Assembly: GCA_030568195.1 (NCBI GenBank)
Contig: JAJLTO010000001.1
Coordinates: 310,001-374,000 of the forward strand
Direction: 5' to 3'
Origin: Dipodascopsis uninucleata var. uninucleata
Lineage: Eukaryota > Ascomycota > Lipomycetes > Lipomycetales > Lipomycetaceae
Length of the DNA stretch: 64,000 nucleotides
Numbering within the stretch: the first letter of the stretch is position 1; every line of letters begins with the position of its first letter. Position numbers and translations under genes: made by a program. The notes under the pieces are model-generated. The model did not search any database, was not told where the DNA came from, and was given only the letters and a program-made list of their open reading frames with translations. Of the stretch, positions 21,863 to 31,634 are shown piece by piece.

Positions 21863-23812
21863 TACAAAGATGTCTAAAACTGTTTGAGCACGTCAATAGG
21901 TCCAGGTATCGCGAACCTCACGCGCGGAATAACCAATAAAGCACGAGAGGTAGAATTTTACGTGTTTACTTGGGGAATCTGTCTGGTATTATATAGCATT
22001 TTGTATTCAGCGATAGGCGATACGCTTTATGTCTATATAATATAGCGTTCAAAATTATGATTTCCGTAGCTTTATTGTATTTCACGCATTAGCAACCACT
22101 CTGTGAGTCCGAGCTAGACCTATTATTTCAAGCTTACTATTCCTAGTCATGCTAATGAGACTCAAATACCATCTTCACGCCATATCTTACCAGATTATAA
22201 GATTTACGGTGGCGAAATGACTCTCCTGGCTATCCAGCTACTAATAGAGATCACTTTAATAGACCGTCGAGAAGATAATACGAGATAACAGGAGCTATAA
22301 AAACTTAATACGAACTTTACCTTGTGAAGTCTTGCGGGTTTGCTCTCTGCATACTAATATTTTCTGCCACAATCGCTTGTGGGCGTCGCAAAGCTATCTG
22401 ACTGAGTCGTCTAAAGTGCGACTAGTAAAGCTTGTTTTTTTGCTTTCTGCTTTTTCCTTTGAATAGGAGAGCTAACGATTAAGGGACGGATGTGTCCACA
22501 ATCGTCAACCTGGCGAAAGACTTGAGGATGCTCTAACATAGCAGCTATCCTCGATACTATCATAGTGAAATATCTGCGACTCGGCTACGGCGAAGTAATA
22601 AAGTTCGGATTTAACAATATAGGTTGCATGTGCTACTATGTAAAAGAAAGATAACAAGAATAAGTCTCTAACGTGCACAAGCCAGTCAATCACTTTTAAG
22701 AGAAGCCAAACAGGAAAGTTGTTGCACTTCCGCGCGTTCTTCAGTTGAAATAACTTCAGCAAAGCTTATCTTGTCTCCATTGGCTTGTGACAGGACCACG
22801 CCTCTATGAGCTATGGCACCGTTCGCAGTGAGCCCAGATACCTTCTTCTGCTTCAGAGCTTCATATAATTGCGTATATGCCCACATTACGAGACCGCTTC
22901 AAACTTGAACTCACGAGGCGGAGTATAACCAGTGTGGTTCCAAGGCACCTAACATTGGACTGAGTCACTCATGTGACTCAGTCCCTGGTGACTCTCTACT
23001 ATTGCGCGCCAGCTAAATTAGGGTCGCCAGCAGGTCCCGTATTCGTAGAAGCCATGCTAACTCTAGCTTCAAAATACTCTCTCTTTTCCCTACCCTTTCT
23101 AAGCTGAAATGATAGCTATCAATGCTGCAAGCTTTAACGGATAACAGGAGATCCTCTAGAGTCTGTCACTAGTCTTAACAGCGCAGAACGCATAGCTGTC
23201 CCCGCTGGACTAGACTACAATACAGTGCAAAGAGCTCCCAATTCCTGTCAGCTGGGATAGGCTATACGTGCCGTTTTCCAGCATCTCAGCGAGTCTATTA
23301 CGCCAAAGCCACATTGTTTGGTCGGTCTTTGTTATGCCGACAGTGGGGATCGTTAGAACGGTCACCACAATCGCTACGCACAAGCTGCACTAACGTTCTG
23401 CACTAGTCCTCTTTCTGACACTGCTCTCGAGCATTACCGACGTAACCCTAGCAAGACCTAAATGCATTGCATGCATCAAATAGACCTACTTTTGCAAGTC
23501 GAACACTCCAAACCCATACCTTTGCGCCGCGTGAAAGGTTGACTGTCGTATTTGTCGTATTAATTGGAATATGCCGCACCATATGCACTTAGTCATCGTT
23601 GTACGTGATTTGTAATTACATATACATTAGCTTCGCGACGGCTGATCTTCTCTACAGCAAAAATATTAAAGCTTACGAACAACCCCTGCCCCAAACTCTA
23701 CTCTATAAAGTAGACACGTTCACCGTTTGATCACGAATCCTTCAGTTGGTTAATTGTAATCATTTGGCAGCTACTATTTCTATAAAATTGCAAAAGAATA
23801 CAATAAACTAAG
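21863..23812. other. divergent promoter region between permease and hydrolase
   Basis: About 1.95 kb. The part from about 22890 to 23480 is visibly richer in G and C than its surroundings and contains the palindrome at 22957-22984. Short open frames on the minus strand (22505-22886) resemble no known protein and lack supporting splice signals, so I did not call them. Confidence 0.5.
22957..22984. promoter_or_regulatory. 28-bp palindrome with two bZIP (TGASTCA) sites
   Basis: Left arm GGACTGAGTCAC (22957-22968) and right arm GTGACTCAGTCC (22973-22984) are exact reverse complements around a 4-base loop TCAT. Each arm contains a full TGAGTCA/TGACTCA site, the target of Gcn4/AP-1-type bZIP factors. 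It lies about 830 bp upstream of the hydrolase gene and 1.1 kb upstream of the permease gene. A control role for one or both is inferred. Confidence 0.55.
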
Positions 23813-24601
23813 ATGAGCTGTCCAGGATGTTTTACTGCCGTTCTCCAGTCCGGCAAGCAAGCGGGCAAAGAAGAAGTAATGCTCGAACGTAACGTCTACA
23901 TTGCAGGGGAGGATGTGGCTGATGCGAAAGGAGTAATTTTAATACTGTCAGATATCTTTGGCTGGCGTATGCCAAATACGCGCCTCTTGGCAGACGCATT
24001 CGCAAAAAAAGGATTTATTACGTATCTGCCAGATACTATTCCGTTTGAGTTGGTTCCTGAACATATGTGGCAGGTTGATCTGCACAAAGTGAGCAAGTGG
24101 AGTCTGCTGAGATATCTCCCAAGTTTGCTTGTTTTCTTTTATATGGGCAGGCCGTCGGTGAGCAATCCAATGGTTGCTAATTACGTTCGTCAGTTGAAGC
24201 AAAAGAGTGATTTACCTTTGTTCATTGTGGGCTACTGCTGGGGTGGTAGATATGCTTTAACTGCTTGTACAAACGAGTCACTCGTCAAGGATAACCTTAT
24301 TGCTGCTGCTGCTGCTGTCCATCCATCAAATATATCGGTCCCTAATGATATAAAGGGTATTAAGGTTCCTGTTACTGTGGCGCTGGGAACCGAGGACGAT
24401 GCCTTACCAAAGGTCCAAATGGATAAAATAGAAGAGATCTGGAAGCAAGAAGATGTAGATTACGAGCTCAAATGGTACGAAGGCATGGGTCATGGATTCT
24501 CAAGTCGCGGAGATTTTAATGATCCGAAGATAAAGGCTGCTATGGATGACTCTTTTAAGCAGGTTTTGGATTTTTTCTCTAAATACGCGAAAAGTTCATA
24601 G
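23813..24601 (+). CDS. dienelactone hydrolase family protein, Aim2-like
   Basis: Intronless 262-residue alpha/beta hydrolase. The N-terminus MSCPGCF is typical of fungal members. The fold begins at VILILSDIFGW, and the nucleophile elbow is GYCWGG, with Cys near residue 142 in place of the usual Ser, as expected for the DLH family. The acid residue lies in ALGTEDDALP and the catalytic His in GMGHGFSSRGD, so the Cys-Asp-His triad is complete. Length matches yeast Aim2 (246 aa). The family hydrolyses lactones or small esters; the physiological substrate in fungi is not settled. It is convergent with the small open frame at 24773. Confidence 0.9.
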   Translation: MSCPGCFTAVLQSGKQAGKEEVMLERNVYIAGEDVADAKGVILILSDIFGWRMPNTRLLADAFAKKGFITYLPDTIPFELVPEHMWQVDLHKVSKWSLLRYLPSLLVFFYMGRPSVSNPMVANYVRQLKQKSDLPLFIVGYCWGGRYALTACTNESLVKDNLIAAAAAVHPSNISVPNDIKGIKVPVTVALGTEDDALPKVQMDKIEEIWKQEDVDYELKWYEGMGHGFSSRGDFNDPKIKAAMDDSFKQVLDFFSKYAKSS

Positions 24602-25692
24602 AGTGAAACTAGATTTCCACTTTTAAGCTCTTTCGGGATGAACGCCTGTTTTAATCACAGAACAGAGTAGTACATTTCTAAGTTATGTAATCTATCATGT
24701 GATCCCGAATAATATCAAAGAAATTTTGCCAAACTGTAGTAGAAGCATTTGTATATAATAATATATCTCTACTTATTGACTGTTAGATTTGAATCTTCGA
24801 TCGAATTGATCTAACACCTGTGTTTCTGTGTATTCTAATATCTGTTCCGACATGGATGGTCTGTACATCACATTAAGGTTCTGATCGATTTCTACTTCGT
24901 CTTTCCTATCTTTGACTATTCGGCAGCGCTTGCAGTACCTTGGCATGCTTCCAAGTTCAACATCGTTCTCGTGAACTAACGAGATATGTCGTTTCAATCG
25001 TGTTGTACGTAATGGCTCCGCCATGTGGATATTAGTTCTTTAAACAGTCGTGGAACGTTGGTGATCAAATGAATCACCTAATTTTGCTTACGTCGACTAA
25101 GGATTATGAATGCTTATATAATATTATACTGCAAAGTGCGCTTCCTTGTTTCGATGTCTTATAGCTGAGTTCAAGTCTGGTTTCATCTGTATTCATTATT
25201 ACATTACGATAATTAATTGGATATTACAGTTAAACGGGTGTAAGCTTTAGGAAATATCTTTATACATAAGAACGAAAGAGAAATTTCGGAACGGCCTGGT
25301 GCTGGAGAATGTGTTCAAGAACTATGAAGCGTTTTTCATGATGTTTTTAAAACCCATTTCGACTAGAACACTAGAAAATTCAACATTCTATTTTACAACA
25401 ACGAGCAAGTAATCACCAGAGAACCAAAGAAAAAAGTGAACAGGCTGGCTAAACTAGAAAACGTGACTAGATAAACATTGTACTGAAAAAAATTATCCAA
25501 AGCAATATTAGCTTGCTTTTGCACATTCTAGAAAAACCAATTAGAGGACAAAATGAGTTACCAACATGAACATATAAACAAGCTCCAAAATGTACATAAC
25601 CATATATGATTATATACTATTAACAATTATGATACTTTATATGACTGGACAAAGTCTTATAAATTAGTTTCAAAGAGTGCTTTAATATTTTA
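24602..25692. other. intergenic, one small open frame
   Basis: About 1.1 kb between the hydrolase and the second C2H2 gene. It holds the 83-codon frame at 24773-25024 (separate entry); the remaining 670 bp are AT-rich 3'-flanking DNA with no recognised feature. Confidence 0.5.
24773..25024 (-). CDS. hypothetical small protein with Cys/His residues
   Basis: An 83-codon frame starting at 25024. It has RLKRHISLVHEND, which looks like the second half of a C2H2 finger (H-x4-H), then YCKRCR (C-x2-C). It could be a small zinc-binding protein, a fragment of a zinc-finger gene or a chance frame. I recognise no family. Being intergenic, it is not a shadow of another gene. Confidence 0.3.
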   Translation of the reverse strand: MAEPLRTTRLKRHISLVHENDVELGSMPRYCKRCRIVKDRKDEVEIDQNLNVMYRPSMSEQILEYTETQVLDQFDRRFKSNSQ

Positions 25693-27000
25693 CTACCTCG
25701 ATCGTCCGCTTGACTTGAGTCGACGAAGTCCAGAGACTGACTCAATATTTCTTGCCATTTTCTTTTCTTCTTCCAGGCGACGTCGCATAAGCTTTCGATT
25801 CAGCCTTGAATCAGGCTTCTCATGTACCAGTTTCTCGTGTCGATTGCGTGAATCTTTTCGAGGAAATTTCTTTGTACACCATTCGTACGAGCATGCATAT
25901 CTGGCACCATGATGCTGATGTTTTATATGACGACTGCACTCATTGCGGTTTGGAAAACCTACTCGAGACCAAGGGCATGACTGGTCTGTACACTTAAACG
26001 GTCGAGCAACGTTAGCTGTAGATATGTGGGTGTAAAATTGCTCCATTGTGTTAAATTTTTCAGAGCAGTGGTTGCATTTGTATACTCCCTTTTTGTTACG
26101 CGTCATCTTGGCAGCAAGGGTATCCTTACCACTGTCACTTTCGATCTCGGTGTCATCTCCATCATTCATTTCATCATATTCACTCTCAGTGGACGACATA
26201 TCATACGAAAGATTACTCAATGACTGATGATGTGCACTATTAACATGATGCGGAGAATGATGATGCGGAGAATGAAGATGAGAGATGCTTGAAATTGCGC
26301 CTGGATAAGAATGCGCATGTAGAGTCGACAACAATGGACGATGTCCAGCCTGAGGCAGCTCTTGTTGATGATGAGATGTATGAATGTGCATATTATGATG
26401 ATTGTCAATACCATTATGTATCTGAGATTGAGATGGTGCTGCAGGAAATCGATACTCGTCCCACTTCCCGGGTCCTAGCGACTGAATTGATGTTGCAGAA
26501 GAAGTTGTAGATGACGGAGACGGCGATCTCTCGGATAATACCAGCGATGAAGGCTGAATAGAACCGTTAGGAGTAGGCGAGGAATCACAGGCCCCGCTAT
26601 AAGGAGACAGCGGATGTGACGAATCTAATAGATATTCAGGTACTATTCCCATAGTAGTTGGGTCAAAGTCCATGTATTGACCTGTATTGTTCGATGTCGA
26701 TGATGATGACGACGATGATGCTGTATTACTGTTCAACACTGAATGTGCTCCAGGATATGAGAATCCTGGAAAAAGTTCTGACCTACGCCTTTCAGTAACA
26801 ATTAGGGGATATGAGTCCGATACGTAGTCTCCTGCATTAACTTCATATATACTCTGCATCGGACCATTGGTCGTTGATGTTGCTGCTGAGGAAGGAAGAC
26901 TATTGTTTCCAACTATTGAAGATGTGAAAGCAGCTGACCAGGTGAAATCCAAAGACGACCGTCGTCGACCTGTCGAGTAGACTGCTGGTGATAAAGCCAT
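25693..27000 (-). CDS. C2H2 zinc-finger protein, paralogue of the gene at 0.6 kb
   Basis: Intronless 435-residue protein. Residues 1-275 are Ser/His/Pro-rich, with a histidine-rich patch (HSPHHHSPHHVNSAHHQ) near 245, followed by an acidic stretch. Three finger-like units follow at about 305-395: unit 1 C-x2-C with a single clear His, unit 2 C-x4-C with SRHIKHQH, unit 3 C-x3-C with NRHEKLVH. The tail RRLEEEKK is basic and acidic with a possible nuclear signal. Order, spacing and the incomplete first unit match the 346-residue protein at 648-1688, so the two are paralogues. It is probably a sequence-specific transcription regulator with unknown targets. Confidence 0.87.
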   Translation of the reverse strand: MALSPAVYSTGRRRSSLDFTWSAAFTSSIVGNNSLPSSAATSTTNGPMQSIYEVNAGDYVSDSYPLIVTERRRSELFPGFSYPGAHSVLNSNTASSSSSSSTSNNTGQYMDFDPTTMGIVPEYLLDSSHPLSPYSGACDSSPTPNGSIQPSSLVLSERSPSPSSTTSSATSIQSLGPGKWDEYRFPAAPSQSQIHNGIDNHHNMHIHTSHHQQELPQAGHRPLLSTLHAHSYPGAISSISHLHSPHHHSPHHVNSAHHQSLSNLSYDMSSTESEYDEMNDGDDTEIESDSGKDTLAAKMTRNKKGVYKCNHCSEKFNTMEQFYTHISTANVARPFKCTDQSCPWSRVGFPNRNECSRHIKHQHHGARYACSYEWCTKKFPRKDSRNRHEKLVHEKPDSRLNRKLMRRRLEEEKKMARNIESVSGLRRLKSSGRSR

Positions 27001-29312
27001 AACTAGGTAGATCGTATATGCACTCCACTATCTGGTATTGTATGTAGAGAGTGATTAGTACCTATTTCTGAGAGGTAGAAATGATTCTTGATTGAGGATC
27101 TGTCTGTCTATTATCTAGAAGCCTGTCGATATGCTTTTACTCCGATAATGACCAATCGAGTTCAAATTTAGTATTTGTATATAACGGCTATTGTGATAGG
27201 ACAGTCTATTCGTCTCTTAGTATTTGAACGAATGGAAACACTGGCAATATGAATAGCTGGTATATCTCTAACAGCTATTTCTTACAATCAAGAAAACTAA
27301 AGAATGACAAGAGAGAGTAGGATTTATGAATTACTAATAAAGAAGGAAATATGCTACTGACAAGACAAGGATTGGCATGGATAGAGAGATCATGAGTATA
27401 ATATAGTCTTGTCGTAATGATACATACACATAATATTATTAATTTTTTTTACCTTCCAACTGAGCGAGAGGTTAAAATAGAACGGTAAAGAGGAAGCTAG
27501 TACCTTGTACTAGTTATGATGATGACTAGTTTGTACTTCTCATATACCATTACTAGAAAAGTATGTATTAAAGGGCCTCTATGAATTAGACGACTGTGTC
27601 TTGTCTATTTCATTGAAGCCGCTCGCTCTATTTACTATTGTTTACTAGTACTATCCATGCGTAATCCTACTTGTCTTATTTACGTTATGTATAGAATGTC
27701 CGTTCTCAAAAGCAAAACAAACAATAAACTCAGCCACTATACTCTAAGAAGCCAGAGTTTTTCTCTGTTAATTTAAATTATTCGCCAACTATCGATCTCC
27801 CAGGCAAGAAGGTGAAATGGATATAACTGTAACACTCGAGATTTGCGAGACAGGCTCTCAAACCAGACGAGCAAATGTACAGAAGGACACTTGAACGAAA
27901 ATTGGAATTTCCAGACAAGGATATCAAAGAATAGATGTAGTTGATTGAGCTAATAGTAACTTTCCCCTCATGAAGGGCATATTGACGCCATTGCAGTCGA
28001 ACAATACCAGCATCTCTATTTGGATCCTCGAGGAAACCCTGTCCTTGTCTTGAGGCTTGTGCACGGTCTTAAATGTCCCAATCAACCACGTGGTTGTGAC
28101 AATGTTTGCATTTAAGGTTATTAACGACTTCTACTGGTCTTCCAGAAAGTCTACTTATCGTACTCTTGTGCTACTTAAAGTGCAGCTCGTGTAACTGCCG
28201 AAACTAACAGTGCCTTTTTACCTTTAATACTTTAGCGAAACACGGAGATAATTAATCCGAGTCTCCTAAATTTTTTTTTTAATTTTTTTTCCTGATATGT
28301 ATTTATACCGTGCTAGGAGTGCATAATATGAAGCCTAAACACAATGTAGTACAAGAAGACTCTTAGCCTCCAGAACACACGGAAAAACTTATCCCGAGTC
28401 AGCACCTAGCAGTAGATCAAAGTTTCAATGACATCTGTAGTCGCGTGTCGTCTATTAATTTTCATTATTTACCTAATAAAAGGAAATACACAGATACAGG
28501 AAGTGTCACTAATATGCCATATTAAAATATATTAGAGTTTCACGAATTTTAGCTCTAGACCTACTTGTAGTGCCTGACTGACATTTTATCTGGTTATTGG
28601 CCTGCCTCATATTAGCATGTATGCTAAGCCTCGTTACCAGATTTAATATGGACACTTTTCATATGATGGATGCTAAAGAAAGAGACAAGAGCAATAGATA
28701 TATCGATGTGACATTACCACTACTTACAGCACACATTTAATCAAGGATAAGTAACAGTCAGAAATACGCTGGCAATGGCCTGTGATGCAAGTGGGCTCTG
28801 TTACTGATATCACAACAAAATCATTCGAGTATGAACAACACATGCCAACACCTTCACTTGCTCCTGTCCCAAAGACGCTATCTTGTTTGGTCCCTGATCA
28901 GTTTCATCTTCGCGTTAGTCCCGCTTTTGAAGCAAACACCTTTTTCTTATAACGAAACAGTAGCGCCACTTCCCATTTGAAATAAATATTGAGTATTGCC
29001 TTTTGAAGAAGAATATGAGGAGAAAACTGAAAGAACTGAACAAAGCAGTTTAGCTTAGTTTCAACCATCCTTTAGAATACATTATTCGAAACTGGCGAAC
29101 AGTCTGTTGATATGCAATTCAATTAGTCAAAGTAAATAATAGCATAGCATAATAATATCACCTACATAATTCTCCGATACTCAGTCAAGAACAAATCCGG
29201 ATATTAATTCTGCAGAATACTCGTACGAATATCTAGCAAATCAGAATAACATTGTCTGGCGGACCTTAAAGTGTTATCATTTCAATTGACTAAACTATCC
29301 AACTAGAAGTAG

Positions 29313-29366
29313 TGCTCTGGTATAATGGATTAGACTTCACTATCCAACGATCTCTAATCGAGAGCA
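29313..29366 (+). pseudogene. tRNA-like fragment, probably a relic
   Basis: TGCTCT (29313-29318) can pair with AGAGCA (29361-29366) as an acceptor-like stem. Between them lies TGGTATAATGGATTAG, close to a D-arm/A-box, then ATCCAACGATC, which recalls the anticodon-arm to variable-loop part of a glutamine-type tRNA. The whole is only about 54 nt, and there is no GGTTCRANYCC B-box or downstream T-run. It is therefore not a working tRNA gene. Confidence 0.25.
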
Positions 29367-29712
29367 AGTGGCCAAAAAAATAAAATCAGATCAAAATTTG
29401 GCGCTCAGATAAGTGACTACCTCAATTAATTATGTAGTCAAAAAAGCCGATGCTAACTTTTAATGCACGATATCATAATAATGCTAAAGTACTTCGTCTA
29501 ACCGTTCCGAAATTCATCTATACTCCTGTATTTGTAGTTACACCTAAAGACCAGTTAGGTTGTCCCAAATTACATGCTAAAGATCCGGGATACACTTTGA
29601 AGTTGAAGTTTCAGTTATAACTTCTCCTGCCTATAGGTATTGACTTTGGCCAGCAGAAGACTCGCATATATTTTTGCCACTCATCAACGAACATTGCATC
29701 TAAGGATTGTAA

Positions 29713-29736
29713 ACGTCCGACCGTTACGTCGGATGT
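29713..29736. repeat. imperfect 9-bp inverted repeat
   Basis: ACGTCCGAC (29713-29721) and GTCGGATGT (29728-29736) pair at eight of nine positions around a six-base loop, in the gene-free region. A TTACGTCGG within it resembles a CRE-like half-site. Function unknown. Confidence 0.35.
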
Positions 29737-30574
29737 ACTTTTACTACCATACCAGAAGAGACTGAGTTAGAACTTCTCGGTTAATATTAATTTAATACCT
29801 TAACGCGAGAAAATAAGATCGATTCGATCAGAGCATAGCCCTTTATCAGTAAGGAAAGAGGTATCTTATTATACAGCACATCTTGACACAGAGTGGTGTA
29901 TATCTAAGTATGTTTGGAACTCACAGGTATGAAACGTCCATTCGACTCATATATAATTAGTGATTGCTTGTATATATCCATGTAATTCTAAATATAGAAA
30001 GTCCTATTAATCAATAGATTTCAGATAATTCCGTGGTATCTCTTTAGCATATTAAATAGGTACTTTCGTCTTATTATAGACGTATATAAATCAGATATCT
30101 ATTTGCTCATGAACTCAAAGCTGAAGATATTCGGTATTTGAGTTCAGGCAGCTCGTATGTTCGCATATGCTTGCCGTTTTCTCACACTGAGTAATCTTAC
30201 TAGTATCTAAAAGTTTCCAATTGTTTTGGTATCTAGGCATTCACAGAATGCATGATCTGGATATAGATATTATCATTGACAATATCAGGCCATCACTCTA
30301 ATAACATATTTAACAATTCTAAATATTCTATTCGTATTCCAGATATTTCAAGATCGTACTAATTAATATCATATCCGTGATATTATTATCTTGTTGCCGC
30401 TCAAGATCTCTGACTCGTTATGCTGTTCGATATCAATCATATAATGTTTAACTTGTGCTGACCAAGAATATCGTCATTTGTAGATAGACGTTGCCTTAAT
30501 TTCACAAACCCTTTAAAATACATTTTGTGTCAAGAATCCTCCACACAAAATGACTCAATCATGAATGAAAGATT

Positions 30575-31407
30575 ATGATCGTTCCTAAGACAAGTGATTT
30601 TGGAGAAGCTGTGGTGTCGGTGACAGCACCAGCTGGGTCTTTAACTCATGCGTAAGTAGATAATATAAATATACATGATGATAAGATAGTATTGTAAAAG
30701 AATATTTCAATGGGTTGACTAGATCTTATATGTGTGGACTTCGTCCTCACGCTTACTCCGCATTGTATCTCAGCGTTTTACTACTGCACGGATTAGGAGA
30801 CACAATCGAGAACTACACGAAACTTGCGAACAGATTGGGGTTGAATCATGCGGTAGTCATTGCGGTTCAGGCACCAATGCCAATGCCCTTCGAAATGGGA
30901 GGCTTTCACTGGGGCGATGATTTGGTATTTTCGAAAGATCCTCTAGCTGGAGGCGGAAATGAGGATGATGTTCTAAGTCCGGATGCCCCTTTCAGCCGAT
31001 CAAGACGCTTTTTGAGTGATAATATCATACGAGAGGTTTTGGTCGAGAAGTGTGGATTTGATGCGGCCGAAAATATTATAATATGGGGTTATGGCCAGGG
31101 TGCAATGGCTGCGCTAGATGTGGCCGCATGTTCGATGAATATCAAAGCTGTCATCTCAATAGGCGGCTGGATACCAGCAAGTGTTACGCCTAGTCAGATC
31201 ATAAGTCTTCCTAGGACCACGAAGGTGCTGCTTTGCAGAGCACAAGAAAAGACAGCCGTGAGCGGCCAGCATGTGGATACAGCACGTCGCATATTCTCCT
31301 CTTGCAAGACCGCAATCTTGCCTACCAAAGGTGACAGAATGCCAAACACTTTCGATGAGATGGCACCTATATTGTCTTTTTTGTCAGAACTAATGGGTGG
31401 TCTTTAA
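30575..31407 (+). CDS. phospholipase/carboxylesterase-fold protein without a catalytic triad
   Basis: Two exons, 30575-30651 and 30774-31407 (donor GTAAGT, acceptor TCTCAG), giving 236 residues. The family start LLLHGLGDTIENY and the block GGFHWGDDL place it in the acyl-protein thioesterase-like carboxylesterase family. The nucleophile elbow, normally G-x-S-x-G, reads GYGQG with Gly at 133. The His motif, normally GH-x-MP, reads GDRMP (212-216), and the Asp strand reads VLLCRAQEKTAVS without the usual Asp. All three triad residues are therefore missing. From memory, a fungal subgroup (for example S. pombe SPAC9G1.08c) shares the GFGQG form, so this is likely a conserved non-catalytic branch rather than local decay. 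Its role is unknown. Confidence 0.85.
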
Positions 31408-31634
31408 ATATTGAACAGTACTATTAATCTTATTATAGTAGTTTAAATTTTTAACTGTGATACATGATGTACATATACTAAAACAGATGTATGAACATAA
31501 ATGAAAAAAGTCAGGATTTGTGAATTTGAGAAGCATGTCATAACAAAATAGAAAACCCGTACCAATGGAGCTGTGGAGCTGTAAATAGAGAACCATCTCA
31601 AAATGCTAAATGAAGAAGTAGAATTTACTATGAA

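Larger units (their letters stand above)
27001..30574. other. 3.6 kb without a recognisable gene
   Basis: AT-rich DNA between two divergent genes. I found no open frame of note on either strand. It has T10/T8 runs near 28271, a 7-bp-arm inverted repeat CTAGTAC/GTACTAG (27497-27513), a tRNA-like fragment (29313-29366) and a near-perfect 9-bp inverted repeat (29713-29736). It may be a long regulatory region, decayed DNA, or the site of a non-coding RNA. Confidence 0.5.

Noticed and set aside
22505-22886. Two overlapping minus-strand frames (85 and 66 codons)
   Set aside because: Different frames, no family resemblance, no convincing intron joining them.
6403-23498. A shared 16-mer GACCTACTTTTGCAAG near 6410 and 23482
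   Set aside because: One exact 16-base match is about what chance gives in 64 kb of AT-biased sequence, and the flanks do not match.
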